Of a DNA stretch of 64,000 bases, positions 52,837-61,497 are shown one piece after another. The first letter of the stretch is position 1, and the number at the start of each line of letters is the position of its first letter. Under the pieces are notes generated by a model. It was not told where the DNA came from. It did not search any database and worked only from the letters and a program-made list of their open reading frames with translations. This DNA comes from an uncultured Pelagibacteraceae bacterium (GTDB taxonomy: Bacteria > Pseudomonadota > Alphaproteobacteria > Pelagibacterales > Pelagibacteraceae): the NCBI GenBank assembly GCA_902589765.1, contig CACIUF010000001.1:1-64000 (forward strand). The letters are read 5' to 3'. The translations under genes were made by a program, and so were the position numbers.

Positions 52837-53463
52837 ATGAAAGTTACGATTGTTGATTACAACTCGGGCAATATAAGCTCGGTGATAAACTCTTTTAATG
52901 AGGTTGCTCAAGACAAAGTTAATATCGAAGTTACTGCTGATTTAAATAAAATTAAGTCAAGTGATAAAGTAGTTTTACCAGGGCAGGGCTCATTTAAAAG
53001 TTGTGTGGATGCTTTGAAGAAAATTAATGGTCTTATCGATACTCTTAATGAATTTGCAATAACTAATAAAAAACCTCTTCTCGGAATTTGCGTTGGCTTA
53101 CAAATGTTTGCTGATATTGGTTATGAGGAAACTGAAACTAAAGGTTTAGGTTGGATTCCTGGGAAAGTTTCAAAAATAGATAACCAAAATGGAAAATATA
53201 AACTTCCTCATATAGGGTGGAACCAAATTAATATTGTCAAGGAAAGTAAGATTTTTGAAAATGTAGAGAATTATACACATATGTATTTTGTGCACAGTTA
53301 TGAATTTATTCCAAAAGATAAAAATATGATTTCTGCAACAACGGACTACTCATCTAATATAGTTTGTGCAGTAGAAAATGAAAATATTTTTGGAACTCAA
53401 TTTCACCCAGAGAAAAGTGATAAGATTGGACTTAAAATAATTGATAATTTTATTAATATTTAA
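52837..53463 (+). CDS. hisH: Imidazole glycerol phosphate synthase glutaminase subunit HisH
   Basis: HisH hydrolyses glutamine and channels ammonia to HisF. The 208-aa class I amidotransferase has VTIVDYNSGNISSVINSF at the N-terminus, VLPGQGSFKSC near residue 47, and the nucleophile elbow PLLGICVGLQMFADIGYEE with catalytic Cys near residue 85. The His/Glu pair lies in NIFGTQFHPEKSDKIG near residue 187. It follows hisB by 5 bases. Confidence 0.97.
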   Translation: MKVTIVDYNSGNISSVINSFNEVAQDKVNIEVTADLNKIKSSDKVVLPGQGSFKSCVDALKKINGLIDTLNEFAITNKKPLLGICVGLQMFADIGYEETETKGLGWIPGKVSKIDNQNGKYKLPHIGWNQINIVKESKIFENVENYTHMYFVHSYEFIPKDKNMISATTDYSSNIVCAVENENIFGTQFHPEKSDKIGLKIIDNFINI

Positions 53464-53467
53464 ATTA

Positions 53468-53611
53468 ATGAATAAACTTTTTTTAATTTTTCTTTGTTAC
53501 TTTTTTCTTACTTCGTGTCAAAATTTTCAGAATGTAGAAAATACAAAGAAAAAAAGTTTAAATAAAGAATTTACAATTTCAAGCGAGACAAAGTTAAAAA
53601 CAAATAAATGA
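53468..53611 (+). CDS. Small putative lipoprotein (47 aa) inside the his operon
   Basis: An ATG 4 bases after the hisH stop opens a 47-codon frame. The N-terminus MNKLFLIFLCYFFLTSC is a complete lipoprotein signal with lipobox LTSC near residue 17. A 30-residue polar, Lys/Asn/Ser-rich tail follows. Its stop overlaps the hisA start (ATGA), the spacing expected for a translated operon member. The family is not recognised. It could have a role at the envelope unrelated to histidine. Confidence 0.7.
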   Translation: MNKLFLIFLCYFFLTSCQNFQNVENTKKKSLNKEFTISSETKLKTNK

Positions 53612-54324
53612 AAATATTTCCAGCGATTGATATTAAAGATAAAAAATGTGTGAGATTAGTTAAAGGAGATTTTAATAATAAAACTGAGTATGAAATGTCT
53701 CCAGTTGAACAAGCTAGTAAATATAAAGATCATGGTTTTAAAAATTTACATATAGTTGATTTGGATGGAGCTTTAACTGGCGAAACCACTAATTTAGATA
53801 CTATCCAAGATATTGTAAGTAAATTTGACTTTAAAATTGAGGTTGGTGGAGGTATTAGAAATTTTGAGAGTATTCAAAAGTATACTGATGCTGGAGTTGA
53901 AAAAGTAATCTTAGGCAGTGCAGCAATTAATGATAAAAATTTTTTGAAAGAGGCATGTGAAAAATTTCCAAATAAAATAGCATTGGGTCTGGATGCTAAA
54001 GATGGATATTTATCAGTATCTGGTTGGAAGGAAAATTCTAATCAATTAACTTTGGATTATTTAAAAGAAGTAAATGGTTATGGTATTAGCAGATTGATTT
54101 ATACTGATATCAATAGAGATGGTATGAAGCAAAGCCCAAATTTTGAGGAGACATCAAAAGTTGCGGAGAAATCAAATTGTCCGGTTATTATATCTGGTGG
54201 TGTATCATCAATAGATGACATTAAAAAAGCCAAAACTTTAAAAAATATTGAGGGTGTAATAGTTGGTAAAGCTATTTATGATGGAGATATAAAGTTAGAG
54301 GAACTGGTAAAAGAAGATGCTTAA
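53608..54324 (+). CDS. hisA: Phosphoribosylformimino-5-aminoimidazole carboxamide ribotide isomerase HisA
   Basis: HisA isomerises ProFAR to PRFAR in histidine synthesis. The 238-aa TIM barrel starts [20 protein letters not shown], with the catalytic Asp in AIDIKD near residue 8. [15 protein letters not shown] lies near residue 49, [12 protein letters not shown] near 78 and [17 protein letters not shown] near 152, holding the second catalytic Asp region. It overlaps the small lipoprotein frame by 4 bases and hisF by 8 bases. Confidence 0.97.
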   Translation: MKIFPAIDIKDKKCVRLVKGDFNNKTEYEMSPVEQASKYKDHGFKNLHIVDLDGALTGETTNLDTIQDIVSKFDFKIEVGGGIRNFESIQKYTDAGVEKVILGSAAINDKNFLKEACEKFPNKIALGLDAKDGYLSVSGWKENSNQLTLDYLKEVNGYGISRLIYTDINRDGMKQSPNFEETSKVAEKSNCPVIISGGVSSIDDIKKAKTLKNIEGVIVGKAIYDGDIKLEELVKEDA

Positions 54325-55072
54325 AACTAGAATAATTCCTTGTTTAGATGTTAAGAATGGTCGTGTTGTTAAAGGTATTAACTTTGTTGATTTAAAAGAC
54401 GCAGGTGATCCAGTTGAGCAAGCCAAAATTTATTCTGATGGTGGTGCAGATGAAATTTGTTTTTTAGATATTACGGCTTCGAATGAAAATAGAGATACAA
54501 TTTATGATGTGGTTGAAAGAACATCAAAAAAATGCTTTGTTCCTTTAACCGTCGGTGGTGGAGTAAGAAGTATTGAGGATATAAATAAATTATTAAATTG
54601 TGGTGCTGATAAAGTATCTATTAATACTGCAGCTGTTGAAAATCCAAAAGTTGTTTTAGAAAGTTCAAAAAAGTTTGGTTCACAATGTATTGTTGTTGCA
54701 ATTGATGCAAAAAAAAATGGCGACAAATGGGAAATATTTACTCATGGAGGTAGAAATAATAGTGGTCTTGATGCTTTAGAGTATGCCAAAAAAATGGAAA
54801 ACAATGGGGCAGGAGAATTATTGGTAACCTCTATGGATAGGGATGGAACACAAATAGGTTATGACATCGATTTGATGAGTAAAATTGCATCAAAAGTAAA
54901 CATACCTTTAATTGCATCAGGAGGTGTTGGTAATCTAGATCATTTGGTCGATGGAATTAAGTTAGGAAATGCAAGTGCAGTTTTAGCAGCCTCAATATTT
55001 CACTATGGAAAACATTCAGTGCAAGAGGCCAAGGAATATTTGGACTCGAAAGGAATTCCTGTTAGAATTTAG
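54317..55072 (+). CDS. hisF: Imidazole glycerol phosphate synthase cyclase subunit HisF
   Basis: HisF uses ammonia from HisH to turn PRFAR into imidazole-glycerol phosphate and AICAR, the latter recycled by PurH (also in this window). The 251-aa barrel starts [20 protein letters not shown], has [20 protein letters not shown] near residue 45, [18 protein letters not shown] near 77, [20 protein letters not shown] near 165 and [14 protein letters not shown] near 195. It overlaps hisA by 8 bases. Confidence 0.97.
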   Translation: MLKTRIIPCLDVKNGRVVKGINFVDLKDAGDPVEQAKIYSDGGADEICFLDITASNENRDTIYDVVERTSKKCFVPLTVGGGVRSIEDINKLLNCGADKVSINTAAVENPKVVLESSKKFGSQCIVVAIDAKKNGDKWEIFTHGGRNNSGLDALEYAKKMENNGAGELLVTSMDRDGTQIGYDIDLMSKIASKVNIPLIASGGVGNLDHLVDGIKLGNASAVLAASIFHYGKHSVQEAKEYLDSKGIPVRI

Positions 55073-55073
55073 A

Positions 55074-55355
55074 ATGTTAAACACACTAGAACACCTATTT
55101 AAACTTGCGCGTGAAAGAAAACAAAGACCAGTTGATGGATCTTATACTAATAAATTATTATCAGATAAATCGCTAAGCAGATCAAAAGTTCTAGAAGAAA
55201 TAAATGAACTGATTGAGGCAGTGGACAAAGATACTAATAAAATACATGAAGCGGCTGATGTATTTTACCATTTGATAATTTATCTTGAGGCAAATAATAT
55301 CAAGATTGAAGAAATTGAAAGTGAGTTAGAAAAAAGAAAAAAATTAAATGAGTAA
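55074..55355 (+). CDS. hisE: Phosphoribosyl-ATP pyrophosphatase HisE
   Basis: HisE hydrolyses phosphoribosyl-ATP in the second step of histidine synthesis. I choose the ATG at 55074 (93 aa, starting MLNTLEHLFKLARERKQRPV), one base after the hisF stop; a frame open to 55005 would lie inside hisF and adds nothing family-like. LLEEINELIEAV-like residues (VLEEINELIEAVDKDT) and EAADVFYHLIIYLEANNI are the all-alpha NTP-PPase metal motifs. It overlaps the next gene by 8 bases. Confidence 0.93.
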   Translation: MLNTLEHLFKLARERKQRPVDGSYTNKLLSDKSLSRSKVLEEINELIEAVDKDTNKIHEAADVFYHLIIYLEANNIKIEEIESELEKRKKLNE

Positions 55356-55692
55356 AATAAAATTTGTTTTAATTTTATTAATTGTCTATGGTCTTTACAA
55401 AGGTTATGAAGTTTTTACAGAGTTCGAGATAGGAGTTTCTGACAGGGTTGCTGTATTAGAAGAGGCAGCTGATTATGAGAGACAAGATGAAGTTATTGCT
55501 TTAATGATGTATTTGGGTAATCCCCCTCGATTAAATGAACATTTATTAGTTAAAAGTAAGTCTAAATGTCTAGATATGAAACAAATAGCCGAGGAAACAT
55601 CTTTTGCTTATTATGAATGTGCAGTGGTTGATGCTAATATAAGAGGTGGAAAAATAATCAGTATTAACGAGGAGTTGGAAGTTTTAGAATGA
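55348..55692 (+). CDS. Hypothetical membrane-anchored protein, 114 aa
   Basis: The product has a single N-terminal hydrophobic segment (KFVLILLIVYGLYKGYEVF) and a polar domain with AVLEEAADYERQDEVIALMM, two cysteines (KCLDMK and YYECAVV, perhaps a periplasmic disulfide) and an acidic end. I do not recognise the family. It lies between hisE (8-base overlap) and the HIT gene (4-base overlap), so it is translated as part of the his transcript. Confidence 0.8.
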   Translation: MSKIKFVLILLIVYGLYKGYEVFTEFEIGVSDRVAVLEEAADYERQDEVIALMMYLGNPPRLNEHLLVKSKSKCLDMKQIAEETSFAYYECAVVDANIRGGKIISINEELEVLE

Positions 55693-56054
55693 AATATGAC
55701 GACAATAACATTTTTGCAAAAATTCTAAGGGGTGAAATTCCTTGCAAAAAAATTTATGAAGATGATTTTGTATTATCTTTTCATGACATCAATCCACAAA
55801 AAAAAATTCATGCACTAGTAATTCCGAAAGGAAAATACATAGACTTAGATGACTTTAGCACTAACGCTTCATCGGACGAGATGATAGGATTATTAAAGGG
55901 CATCAACAAAGTGGCAAAAAAACTTAATATTTCAGTTGATATGGGTAAAGGATACAGGGCCTTAGTAAATATTAGTGAACATGGTGGTCAAGAAGTACCT
56001 CACCTTCATTTCCATTTATTTGGTGGCGAACCAGTTGGTAAGATGGTCCAGTGA
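55689..56054 (+). CDS. hinT: HIT family nucleotide hydrolase (HinT-like)
   Basis: HinT proteins hydrolyse nucleoside phosphoramidates. The 121-aa protein has NIFAKILRGEIPCKKIYEDD at the N-terminus, FHDINPQKKIHALVIPKGKY near residue 31, and the histidine triad in GGQEVPHLHFHLFGG near residue 100. Length and layout match the Hint branch. It shares 4 bases with the preceding hypothetical gene and with the following acetyltransferase gene (GTGA junction). Confidence 0.95.
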   Translation: MKYDDNNIFAKILRGEIPCKKIYEDDFVLSFHDINPQKKIHALVIPKGKYIDLDDFSTNASSDEMIGLLKGINKVAKKLNISVDMGKGYRALVNISEHGGQEVPHLHFHLFGGEPVGKMVQ

Positions 56055-56554
56055 ATAAAAAGGTTGAGAGAAATTATTTAGAAATATCTTACTTAGAAGA
56101 ATTAAAAGACTCTTCAAATTTTTCAAATCATTTTTCAATAAATTTTGTTGATCCAGTTGATTTTCAGTTAAATAAATTTTTTTATAAAAATATTGGCAAA
56201 AATCATCATTGGGTAGATCGATTAGTGTGGGGTGAAAAACAATGGTTAGATTATGTCTCTGACAAAAAAGTTAAAACTTATGTGTTGAAAGAAAAAGATG
56301 AACTGGCAGGTTATTTTGAATTAATACTACATACAGATAAAAATGAAGTTGAGATAGCCTATTTGGGTTTATTAGAAGAATATCAAAATAAAAAATTAGG
56401 TTCATATTTATTATCAGCAGCTATTAAAAATTCTTTTAAAGAAAAACCTAAAAGAGTTTGGGTGCACACATGTTCATTAGATCACAAAAATGCATTAAAT
56501 AACTATATTGCAAGGGGTATGAAAGTTTTTAAAACAGAAACTGTAATGATTTGA
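56051..56554 (+). CDS. GNAT family acetyltransferase
   Basis: The 167-aa protein starts with GTG within a GTGA overlap with the HIT gene. The C-terminal half carries the acetyl-CoA fold: KDELAGYFELILHTDKNEVE near residue 80, IAYLGLLEEYQNKKLGSYLL near residue 100 (with the Q/RxxGxG-like pyrophosphate loop as QNKKLGS), and LDHKNALNNYIARGMKVFKT at the end. Hits of this pattern are N-acetyltransferases of unknown substrate. Its N-terminus is longer than in RimI and the family core looks unlike RimI. It converges on lolA. Confidence 0.87.
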   Translation: MNKKVERNYLEISYLEELKDSSNFSNHFSINFVDPVDFQLNKFFYKNIGKNHHWVDRLVWGEKQWLDYVSDKKVKTYVLKEKDELAGYFELILHTDKNEVEIAYLGLLEEYQNKKLGSYLLSAAIKNSFKEKPKRVWVHTCSLDHKNALNNYIARGMKVFKTETVMI

Positions 56555-56555
56555 A

Positions 56556-57104
56556 TTAGTTTTGTTGAGGAAGTTCAAATATTCCTTTTTTTAATTTTTG
56601 ATTTCTTTTGATTGAAGAAAGATAGGTAATACTGATATTTTGATAGATATCTACTGTTTGCCATCCAATTAAGTTATAAGTTTTCTTATCAAAAAATAAG
56701 TTTATCTCGTTCTCATTTTCTACAAATTTAAAGTTAATAAAATTATCATCTATATTTCTTTGTTTTATACCTTTTATTTTTTTTAATAAATATTTTTTAT
56801 TTAGTATTGTATCTAGAGGAGTTTTTTCAAGAGGATAAAAATAATAACTACTTAATGTTTTTATTACTAATGATTTTCCATCTGAAACTAGAGTTTTTTG
56901 ATTACCTAAATTATACTTACAATAAATTTTTTTTGGATATTCAACTATACAATTACCTTTTTCAATCTTACCATTTATATTTTGCTCAAAATTAAATGAT
57001 ATATTTTCAATATTTGTAAATTTTTTAATTATATTTTCTTTTATTGATGCTGAAACATTGGAAATTATTGAAAAAAAAATTAAGATAAAAAGTAGTTTTT
57101 TCAT
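56556..57104 (-). CDS. lolA: Outer-membrane lipoprotein carrier protein LolA
   Basis: LolA carries lipoproteins across the periplasm from LolCDE to the outer membrane. The 182-aa product has a signal peptide (KKLLFILIFFSIISNVSAS), NIENISFNFEQNINGKIEKG near residue 32, and KTYNLIGWQTVDIYQNISIT near residue 142, in line with the LolA/DUF2155-like barrel. Sequence conservation is low, as usual in the family. Placement directly after ftsK (4-base overlap) is the conserved alphaproteobacterial ftsK-lolA pair and supports the call. Confidence 0.9.
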   Translation of the reverse strand: MKKLLFILIFFSIISNVSASIKENIIKKFTNIENISFNFEQNINGKIEKGNCIVEYPKKIYCKYNLGNQKTLVSDGKSLVIKTLSSYYFYPLEKTPLDTILNKKYLLKKIKGIKQRNIDDNFINFKFVENENEINLFFDKKTYNLIGWQTVDIYQNISITYLSSIKRNQKLKKGIFELPQQN

Positions 57105-59221
57105 TTAAGAACATCTCTTTTTCCAACATGATTTGCTTTACTAACTATTCCCTCAGACTCCATCATATCAATTATTCTTGCAGCTCGATTATATCCAATT
57201 TGAAGTTTTCTTTGTAAAAATGAGGTCGAGGCCTTCCCTTCCGTTTTAATTATTTCAACTGCTGTTTGATATAATTCGTCTTTTTCACCTTGATTTTTTG
57301 AATCATTTAATTCCTTTTCGTCAGCAAAGTTCAAGATTTCGTCCACATAGTCAGGTTCTGCTTGGGATCTTAAAAAGTTATTAATTTTCTCTATTTCAGT
57401 GTCTGATACAAATGGAGCATGAATTCTTACAATTTTATTTGCAGACGACATGTATAACATGTCGCCTTTTCCTAATAATTGTTCAGCTCCTTGCTCACCT
57501 AAAATTGTTCTACTGTCTATTTTTGATGTCACTTGAAAAGAAATTCTGGTTGGAAAATTTGCTTTGATAGTACCTGTAATCACGTCAACACTAGGTCTTT
57601 GAGTAGCCATGATAATATGAATACCTGCAGCTCTAGCCATCTGTGACAATTTTTGAATATAATTTTCAATTTCTTTTCCTGCCACCAACATCAAATCAGA
57701 CATTTCATCAACCACCACTACTATGTAGGGCATTGGTAATTTATGTTTTGAGTTGTAGCTATCAATATTTCTCACTCCCTCTTTGGTCATTAGTCTATAT
57801 CTGCTCTCCATCTCTTTAACTACCCAACCAAGAACAGAAGCAGCCTTTTTAGCCTCAGTAATGACAGGGCAAAGTAGGTGTGGGATACCTTCATAAGTAG
57901 AAAGTTCTAACATCTTAGGGTCAATTAAAATAAATTTACATCTTTCTGGAGCATGCTTGTAAAGAAGAGACAAAATAATTGTATTGATACAAACAGATTT
58001 TCCTGAGCCTGTAGTACCAGCAATAAGCAAATGAGGCATTGCAGATAAGTCCCCAATTATTGGAATGCCAGAAATATTTTTTCCTAAAGCAATAGGTAAT
58101 TTAACTTCTTTCTTTTTAAAGTTTGAATTATCTAGAATTTCACTGAGATATACATTCTCTCTATCTGAATTCGGAAGTTCTATACCTATGGTATTACTTC
58201 CTGGAATGGTTGCTATACGTGCTGACTCTGAACTTGTATTTCTTGCAATATCATCAGATAGATTAATTATTTTAGAAACCTTGATACCCGCTGCAGGTTC
58301 AAATTCATTTAGAGTAACTACTGGGCCGTAACTAACCTTTTTAATCTTTCCATTAACACCAAAATCCAAGAGAATTTTTTCTAAAAATTCTGGATTATTA
58401 TTTTCATTTTTATTAAGACTTTCCCTTTCTTTTTTGGTTGGAGTTTTTAACAAATCAATTGAGGGTAGAGAAAATTTCGTTTTTGTAGACCTATTATTTT
58501 CAGCTTTGATAAACGGTAAATCTTCTTGTATTATGTCTTTTATTTCATCTTGAGGAATAAATTCGTCTATAAGCTCATCTTTATTTGTATAACTTTTAGA
58601 ATTTTTATTTAATAAATAATTTAATATTTTTTTTACACTCAAAATAAAATTTTTGAAGTTGAAATTTATACTTAAAATGAAAAATAATAGAGTAAGTATT
58701 AGAAGTAAATAAAATGAAAAATCATTATATCTATTTAATAAGTTAATTAAAAAGTTTTTTGATAGGTAATTTCCAACAAAACCACCACTACCATTGATAT
58801 AAAGTGTAAAATTTTCAGAGTAAAATTTTGAAAAAAACAAAGATCCAAATAATACATAAATTATAACAAAGAAGGTGTTTTCTATGATAATTAAAATTTC
58901 TTTTTTTCTAAAAATGTTAAAACCTGTAAAGATATAAGTGACGGGTAATAAGTAACCTATTAAGCCTATAGATTGTAAAATAAAGTCTGAAGTAACACTT
59001 CCCTGATAACCTAAAACATTTTTTATAATAGTATTTTCTGGGAAAATAAAATTTGGGTCTTCTGGAGAGTATGAAATTAAGGCAATTAAAATTAAAAACC
59101 CCGTTAAAAGAACACAAATACCGAAAATTTCAATTAATCTATTTGTAATGAATGTTAGAGCTATGTTTGATAGTTTTTTTATATCCATATCAGATGAATC
59201 AAATTTACCACTTTGTATCAT
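57101..59221 (-). CDS. ftsK: DNA translocase FtsK
   Basis: FtsK couples division to chromosome-dimer resolution at the septum. The 706-aa protein has four to five N-terminal membrane helices (about residues 28-200), a short charged linker, and the motor. The motor shows Walker A LLIAGTTGSGKSVCINTIIL near residue 402, Walker B YIVVVVDEMSDLM near 500 and TQRPSVDVITGTIKANFPTR near 540. A C-terminal gamma winged helix (STSFLQRKLQIGYNRAARII) should read KOPS-like sequences. The linker is short compared with E. coli FtsK. An internal ATG at residue 12 is an alternative start. Confidence 0.97.
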   Translation of the reverse strand: MIQSGKFDSSDMDIKKLSNIALTFITNRLIEIFGICVLLTGFLILIALISYSPEDPNFIFPENTIIKNVLGYQGSVTSDFILQSIGLIGYLLPVTYIFTGFNIFRKKEILIIIENTFFVIIYVLFGSLFFSKFYSENFTLYINGSGGFVGNYLSKNFLINLLNRYNDFSFYLLLILTLLFFILSINFNFKNFILSVKKILNYLLNKNSKSYTNKDELIDEFIPQDEIKDIIQEDLPFIKAENNRSTKTKFSLPSIDLLKTPTKKERESLNKNENNNPEFLEKILLDFGVNGKIKKVSYGPVVTLNEFEPAAGIKVSKIINLSDDIARNTSSESARIATIPGSNTIGIELPNSDRENVYLSEILDNSNFKKKEVKLPIALGKNISGIPIIGDLSAMPHLLIAGTTGSGKSVCINTIILSLLYKHAPERCKFILIDPKMLELSTYEGIPHLLCPVITEAKKAASVLGWVVKEMESRYRLMTKEGVRNIDSYNSKHKLPMPYIVVVVDEMSDLMLVAGKEIENYIQKLSQMARAAGIHIIMATQRPSVDVITGTIKANFPTRISFQVTSKIDSRTILGEQGAEQLLGKGDMLYMSSANKIVRIHAPFVSDTEIEKINNFLRSQAEPDYVDEILNFADEKELNDSKNQGEKDELYQTAVEIIKTEGKASTSFLQRKLQIGYNRAARIIDMMESEGIVSKANHVGKRDVLK

Positions 59222-59252
59222 CTAATTTTTATTGTTAAAATTAAAAATTATT

Positions 59253-60323
59253 ATGAAACTTTGTATTCTAGGTGGCGGATTAACTGGATTAAGTTTAGCA
59301 AAATCTTTAGTTAAAAAAGGATTATCTATTGATATTTTTTTAAATAAAAAAAAATCAGATTTTAATAGGAGTCGAACGATTGGTATATCTAATGATAATC
59401 TGATGTTTTTTAATAAAGAAATATTGGATATTAAAAAATTATTTTGGGATATTAAGAAAATTGAAATTTATTCAGACAATCTAAGAAATGAAAAAATCTT
59501 AAATTTTGAAAATAATAATAAAACTGTTTTTGCAATAATTAGAAATTATCAATTACAAAGTAAACTATTCAAAAGTTTAAAAAAGGATAAGTTATGTAAA
59601 TTTAAACGAAATTTTGATTACAATCTTTCAAATTTGAAAAAATATAAGTTAATAATCAATTGTGAAAATCATAACTATTTTACAAAGAAGTTTTTTGCAA
59701 GAAGTTTGAAAAAAAAATATGATAGTCTTGCGTATACTACAATTTTAAAACACGAAAAAATTCAGAATAATACAGCATCTCAAATATTTACGAAAAATGG
59801 ACCATTGGCATTTTTACCATTATCAGAAATAGAAACTTCTATTGTTTATTCAATTAAGGGTAAAAAAAATATTAATCTCAAAGAATTAATTAAAAAATAT
59901 AATACCAAATATTCAATTACAGATTTTGGTATTTGCAACTTTTTTGAGTTGAAAGCTTCGAATTTGAGAACTTATTATCATAAAAATATTCTGGCTTTTG
60001 GTGATGTATTACATCGCCTCCATCCTTTGGCTGGCCAGGGTTTCAATATGACTTTAAGAGATATTCGAGATTTGGGTAATTTAATTGAACTTAAGTTAAA
60101 GAATGGATTAGAGATAGATAATTCAATTTGTGAAGAATTTCAAAATATGACTAAACATAAAAACTATCTTTTCTCTAGTGGAATTGATTTTGTATACGAA
60201 TTTTTTAATTTTGAAAGCAAGATGAATAATAATATCCTTAGCAAATCAGTGAGATTTATAGGAAGAAATAAATTCCTAAATAGATCTTTTAAAAATATTG
60301 CTAATAGAGGTTTTGAAATTTAG
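59253..60323 (+). CDS. UbiH/COQ6-family FAD monooxygenase
   Basis: I choose the ATG at 59253 (356 aa); a TTG at 59232 adds seven residues. The FAD fold begins KLCILGGGLTGLSLAKSLVK, with the GxGxxG-type loop as GGGLTG. The second FAD motif is LAFGDVLHRLHPLAGQGFNM near residue 247, matching the UbiH/UbiF GDAAHxxHPxxGQGxNxG block. These enzymes hydroxylate the ubiquinone ring; which carbon is modified cannot be said. It is shorter and more Lys/Asn-rich than typical UbiH. It diverges from ftsK. Confidence 0.86.
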   Translation: MKLCILGGGLTGLSLAKSLVKKGLSIDIFLNKKKSDFNRSRTIGISNDNLMFFNKEILDIKKLFWDIKKIEIYSDNLRNEKILNFENNNKTVFAIIRNYQLQSKLFKSLKKDKLCKFKRNFDYNLSNLKKYKLIINCENHNYFTKKFFARSLKKKYDSLAYTTILKHEKIQNNTASQIFTKNGPLAFLPLSEIETSIVYSIKGKKNINLKELIKKYNTKYSITDFGICNFFELKASNLRTYYHKNILAFGDVLHRLHPLAGQGFNMTLRDIRDLGNLIELKLKNGLEIDNSICEEFQNMTKHKNYLFSSGIDFVYEFFNFESKMNNNILSKSVRFIGRNKFLNRSFKNIANRGFEI

Positions 60324-60325
60324 TT

Positions 60326-60970
60326 TTATTGAACGGTTGTATTATTATAATTGTCAAAAGAGTATGTAGTTAAAATTTCTGAAATTTTAGTTTTTCTAAG
60401 CTCTAAATTTTTGGCTTCTAATAAGATTTGTTTTTCTTCTAGCGTAAAAGGAGATGCCATTGCTAGAGCGTTTATTGTTTCATCTAAACTTTGTTTCTCT
60501 AATCCTTTCCAATTAATAATAAATCCTCTTTTTTCAAAAAGATTTTTTAAGTCTTTAAATATCAATTTTAAATCAGAAAATTGTAGATTTTCACTTTGAT
60601 AACTTAGATCATCATAAAAATTATTAAAATCTACATTGCATTCTCTATATTTTTTATTTGATTTTACTTCATCTATTTTTTTAAATCTGATTATACCCTT
60701 AAGTTCTATCAAAAATTGACCGTTATCATTTTCTCTAAAGCTTGTAATTTTACCCATACACCCAATGTCATATAATTCAGGGTTAACTTCACTTTCTTTT
60801 GAATTTTTAGGTTGTATCATTCCAATAAGCTTGTTTGACTTCATACTATCATTAATCATATCGACATATCTTGGCTCAAATATATTTAATGGAACAGTAG
60901 TTCTTGGAAAAATGATAAAGTTACTTAATGGAAAAACCGGTATTGTTTTTGGTAAATCTTCTTTTTTCAT
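60326..60970 (-). CDS. LON N-terminal (substrate-binding) domain protein
   Basis: The 214-aa protein is a stand-alone LON-SB domain: IPVFPLSNFIIFPRTTVPLN at residue 9, IFEPRYVDMINDSMKSNKLI near residue 29, and DIGCMGKITSFRENDNGQFL near 68. The ATPase and protease parts of Lon are absent. Such proteins occur in many alphaproteobacteria (YcaN/YP_-type LonB-like genes); a role in substrate recognition is inferred only. It converges on the UbiH-like gene with a 2-base gap and lies upstream of tRNA-Gly on the opposite strand. Confidence 0.88.
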   Translation of the reverse strand: MKKEDLPKTIPVFPLSNFIIFPRTTVPLNIFEPRYVDMINDSMKSNKLIGMIQPKNSKESEVNPELYDIGCMGKITSFRENDNGQFLIELKGIIRFKKIDEVKSNKKYRECNVDFNNFYDDLSYQSENLQFSDLKLIFKDLKNLFEKRGFIINWKGLEKQSLDETINALAMASPFTLEEKQILLEAKNLELRKTKISEILTTYSFDNYNNTTVQ

Positions 60971-61037
60971 GAAAAAAACATACCATAATTAATATTACTT
61001 GAATTAAAAAAAACGACACACTATATTAATTTCTTTT

Positions 61038-61112
61038 GCGGGCGTAGCTCAGTGGTAGAGCGTCTCGTTGCCAACGAGAAGGTCGAGGGTTCGATCCCCT
61101 TTGCCCGCTCCA
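61038..61112 (+). tRNA. tRNA-Gly (GCC)
   Basis: A complete 75-base cloverleaf is readable. The acceptor stem GCGGGCG pairs with TGCCCGC (one G-T pair). The D-arm contains AGCTCAGTGGTAGAGC. The anticodon arm TCTCG-TTGCCAA-CGAGA has anticodon GCC, and the T-arm has GGTTCGATCCC. The CCA tail is encoded at 61110-61112. It reads glycine codons GGC and GGT. It is much richer in G+C than its surroundings. Confidence 0.97.
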
Positions 61113-61161
61113 TTTTTAAGAAATATAATAAAAAATTTAATTAGATGAGGATGTAAATTAA

Positions 61162-61497
61162 ATGAGTGAACTATTCGATAAAAAATGTGTTCCTTGTGAA
61201 GGTGGTGTACCTGCGCTTGATATAAGTGAAATACATAAATATCAAAAAAAAATTGATGGATGGGATGTTATTAAAAATGAGAAAAATATACATTTTTTAG
61301 AAAAAAAATTTACATTTAAAAACTTTGTTGAGAGTCAAAAATTTGTAAATGAAGTAGGTAAAATATCAGAAGAGGAAGGCCATCACCCTGAAATTTTATT
61401 TGGATGGGGTTATGCGAAAATAAACATCTCAACCCATGCAATCGAGGGATTATCAGAAAACGATTTCATTTTAGCTTCAAAGATTGACAAGATTTAA
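61162..61497 (+). CDS. phhB: Pterin-4a-carbinolamine dehydratase (PhhB)
   Basis: PhhB dehydrates 4a-hydroxytetrahydropterin. The 111-aa protein has FTFKNFVESQKFVNEVGKIS and the catalytic EEEGHHPEILFGWGYAKINI near residue 73, followed by STHAIEGLSENDF, the full family pattern. A second small-domain feature is the N-terminal KCVPCEGGVPALD, seen in many bacterial members. No phenylalanine hydroxylase gene is in the window. It is preceded by the tRNA and shares a TTAA stop overlap with convergent purH. Confidence 0.95.
   Translation: MSELFDKKCVPCEGGVPALDISEIHKYQKKIDGWDVIKNEKNIHFLEKKFTFKNFVESQKFVNEVGKISEEEGHHPEILFGWGYAKINISTHAIEGLSENDFILASKIDKI

Noticed and set aside
55005-55073. Longer hisE start at 55005
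   Set aside because: The extra 23 residues lie inside hisF and do not resemble HisE. The ATG at 55074 fits the family N-terminus and operon spacing.
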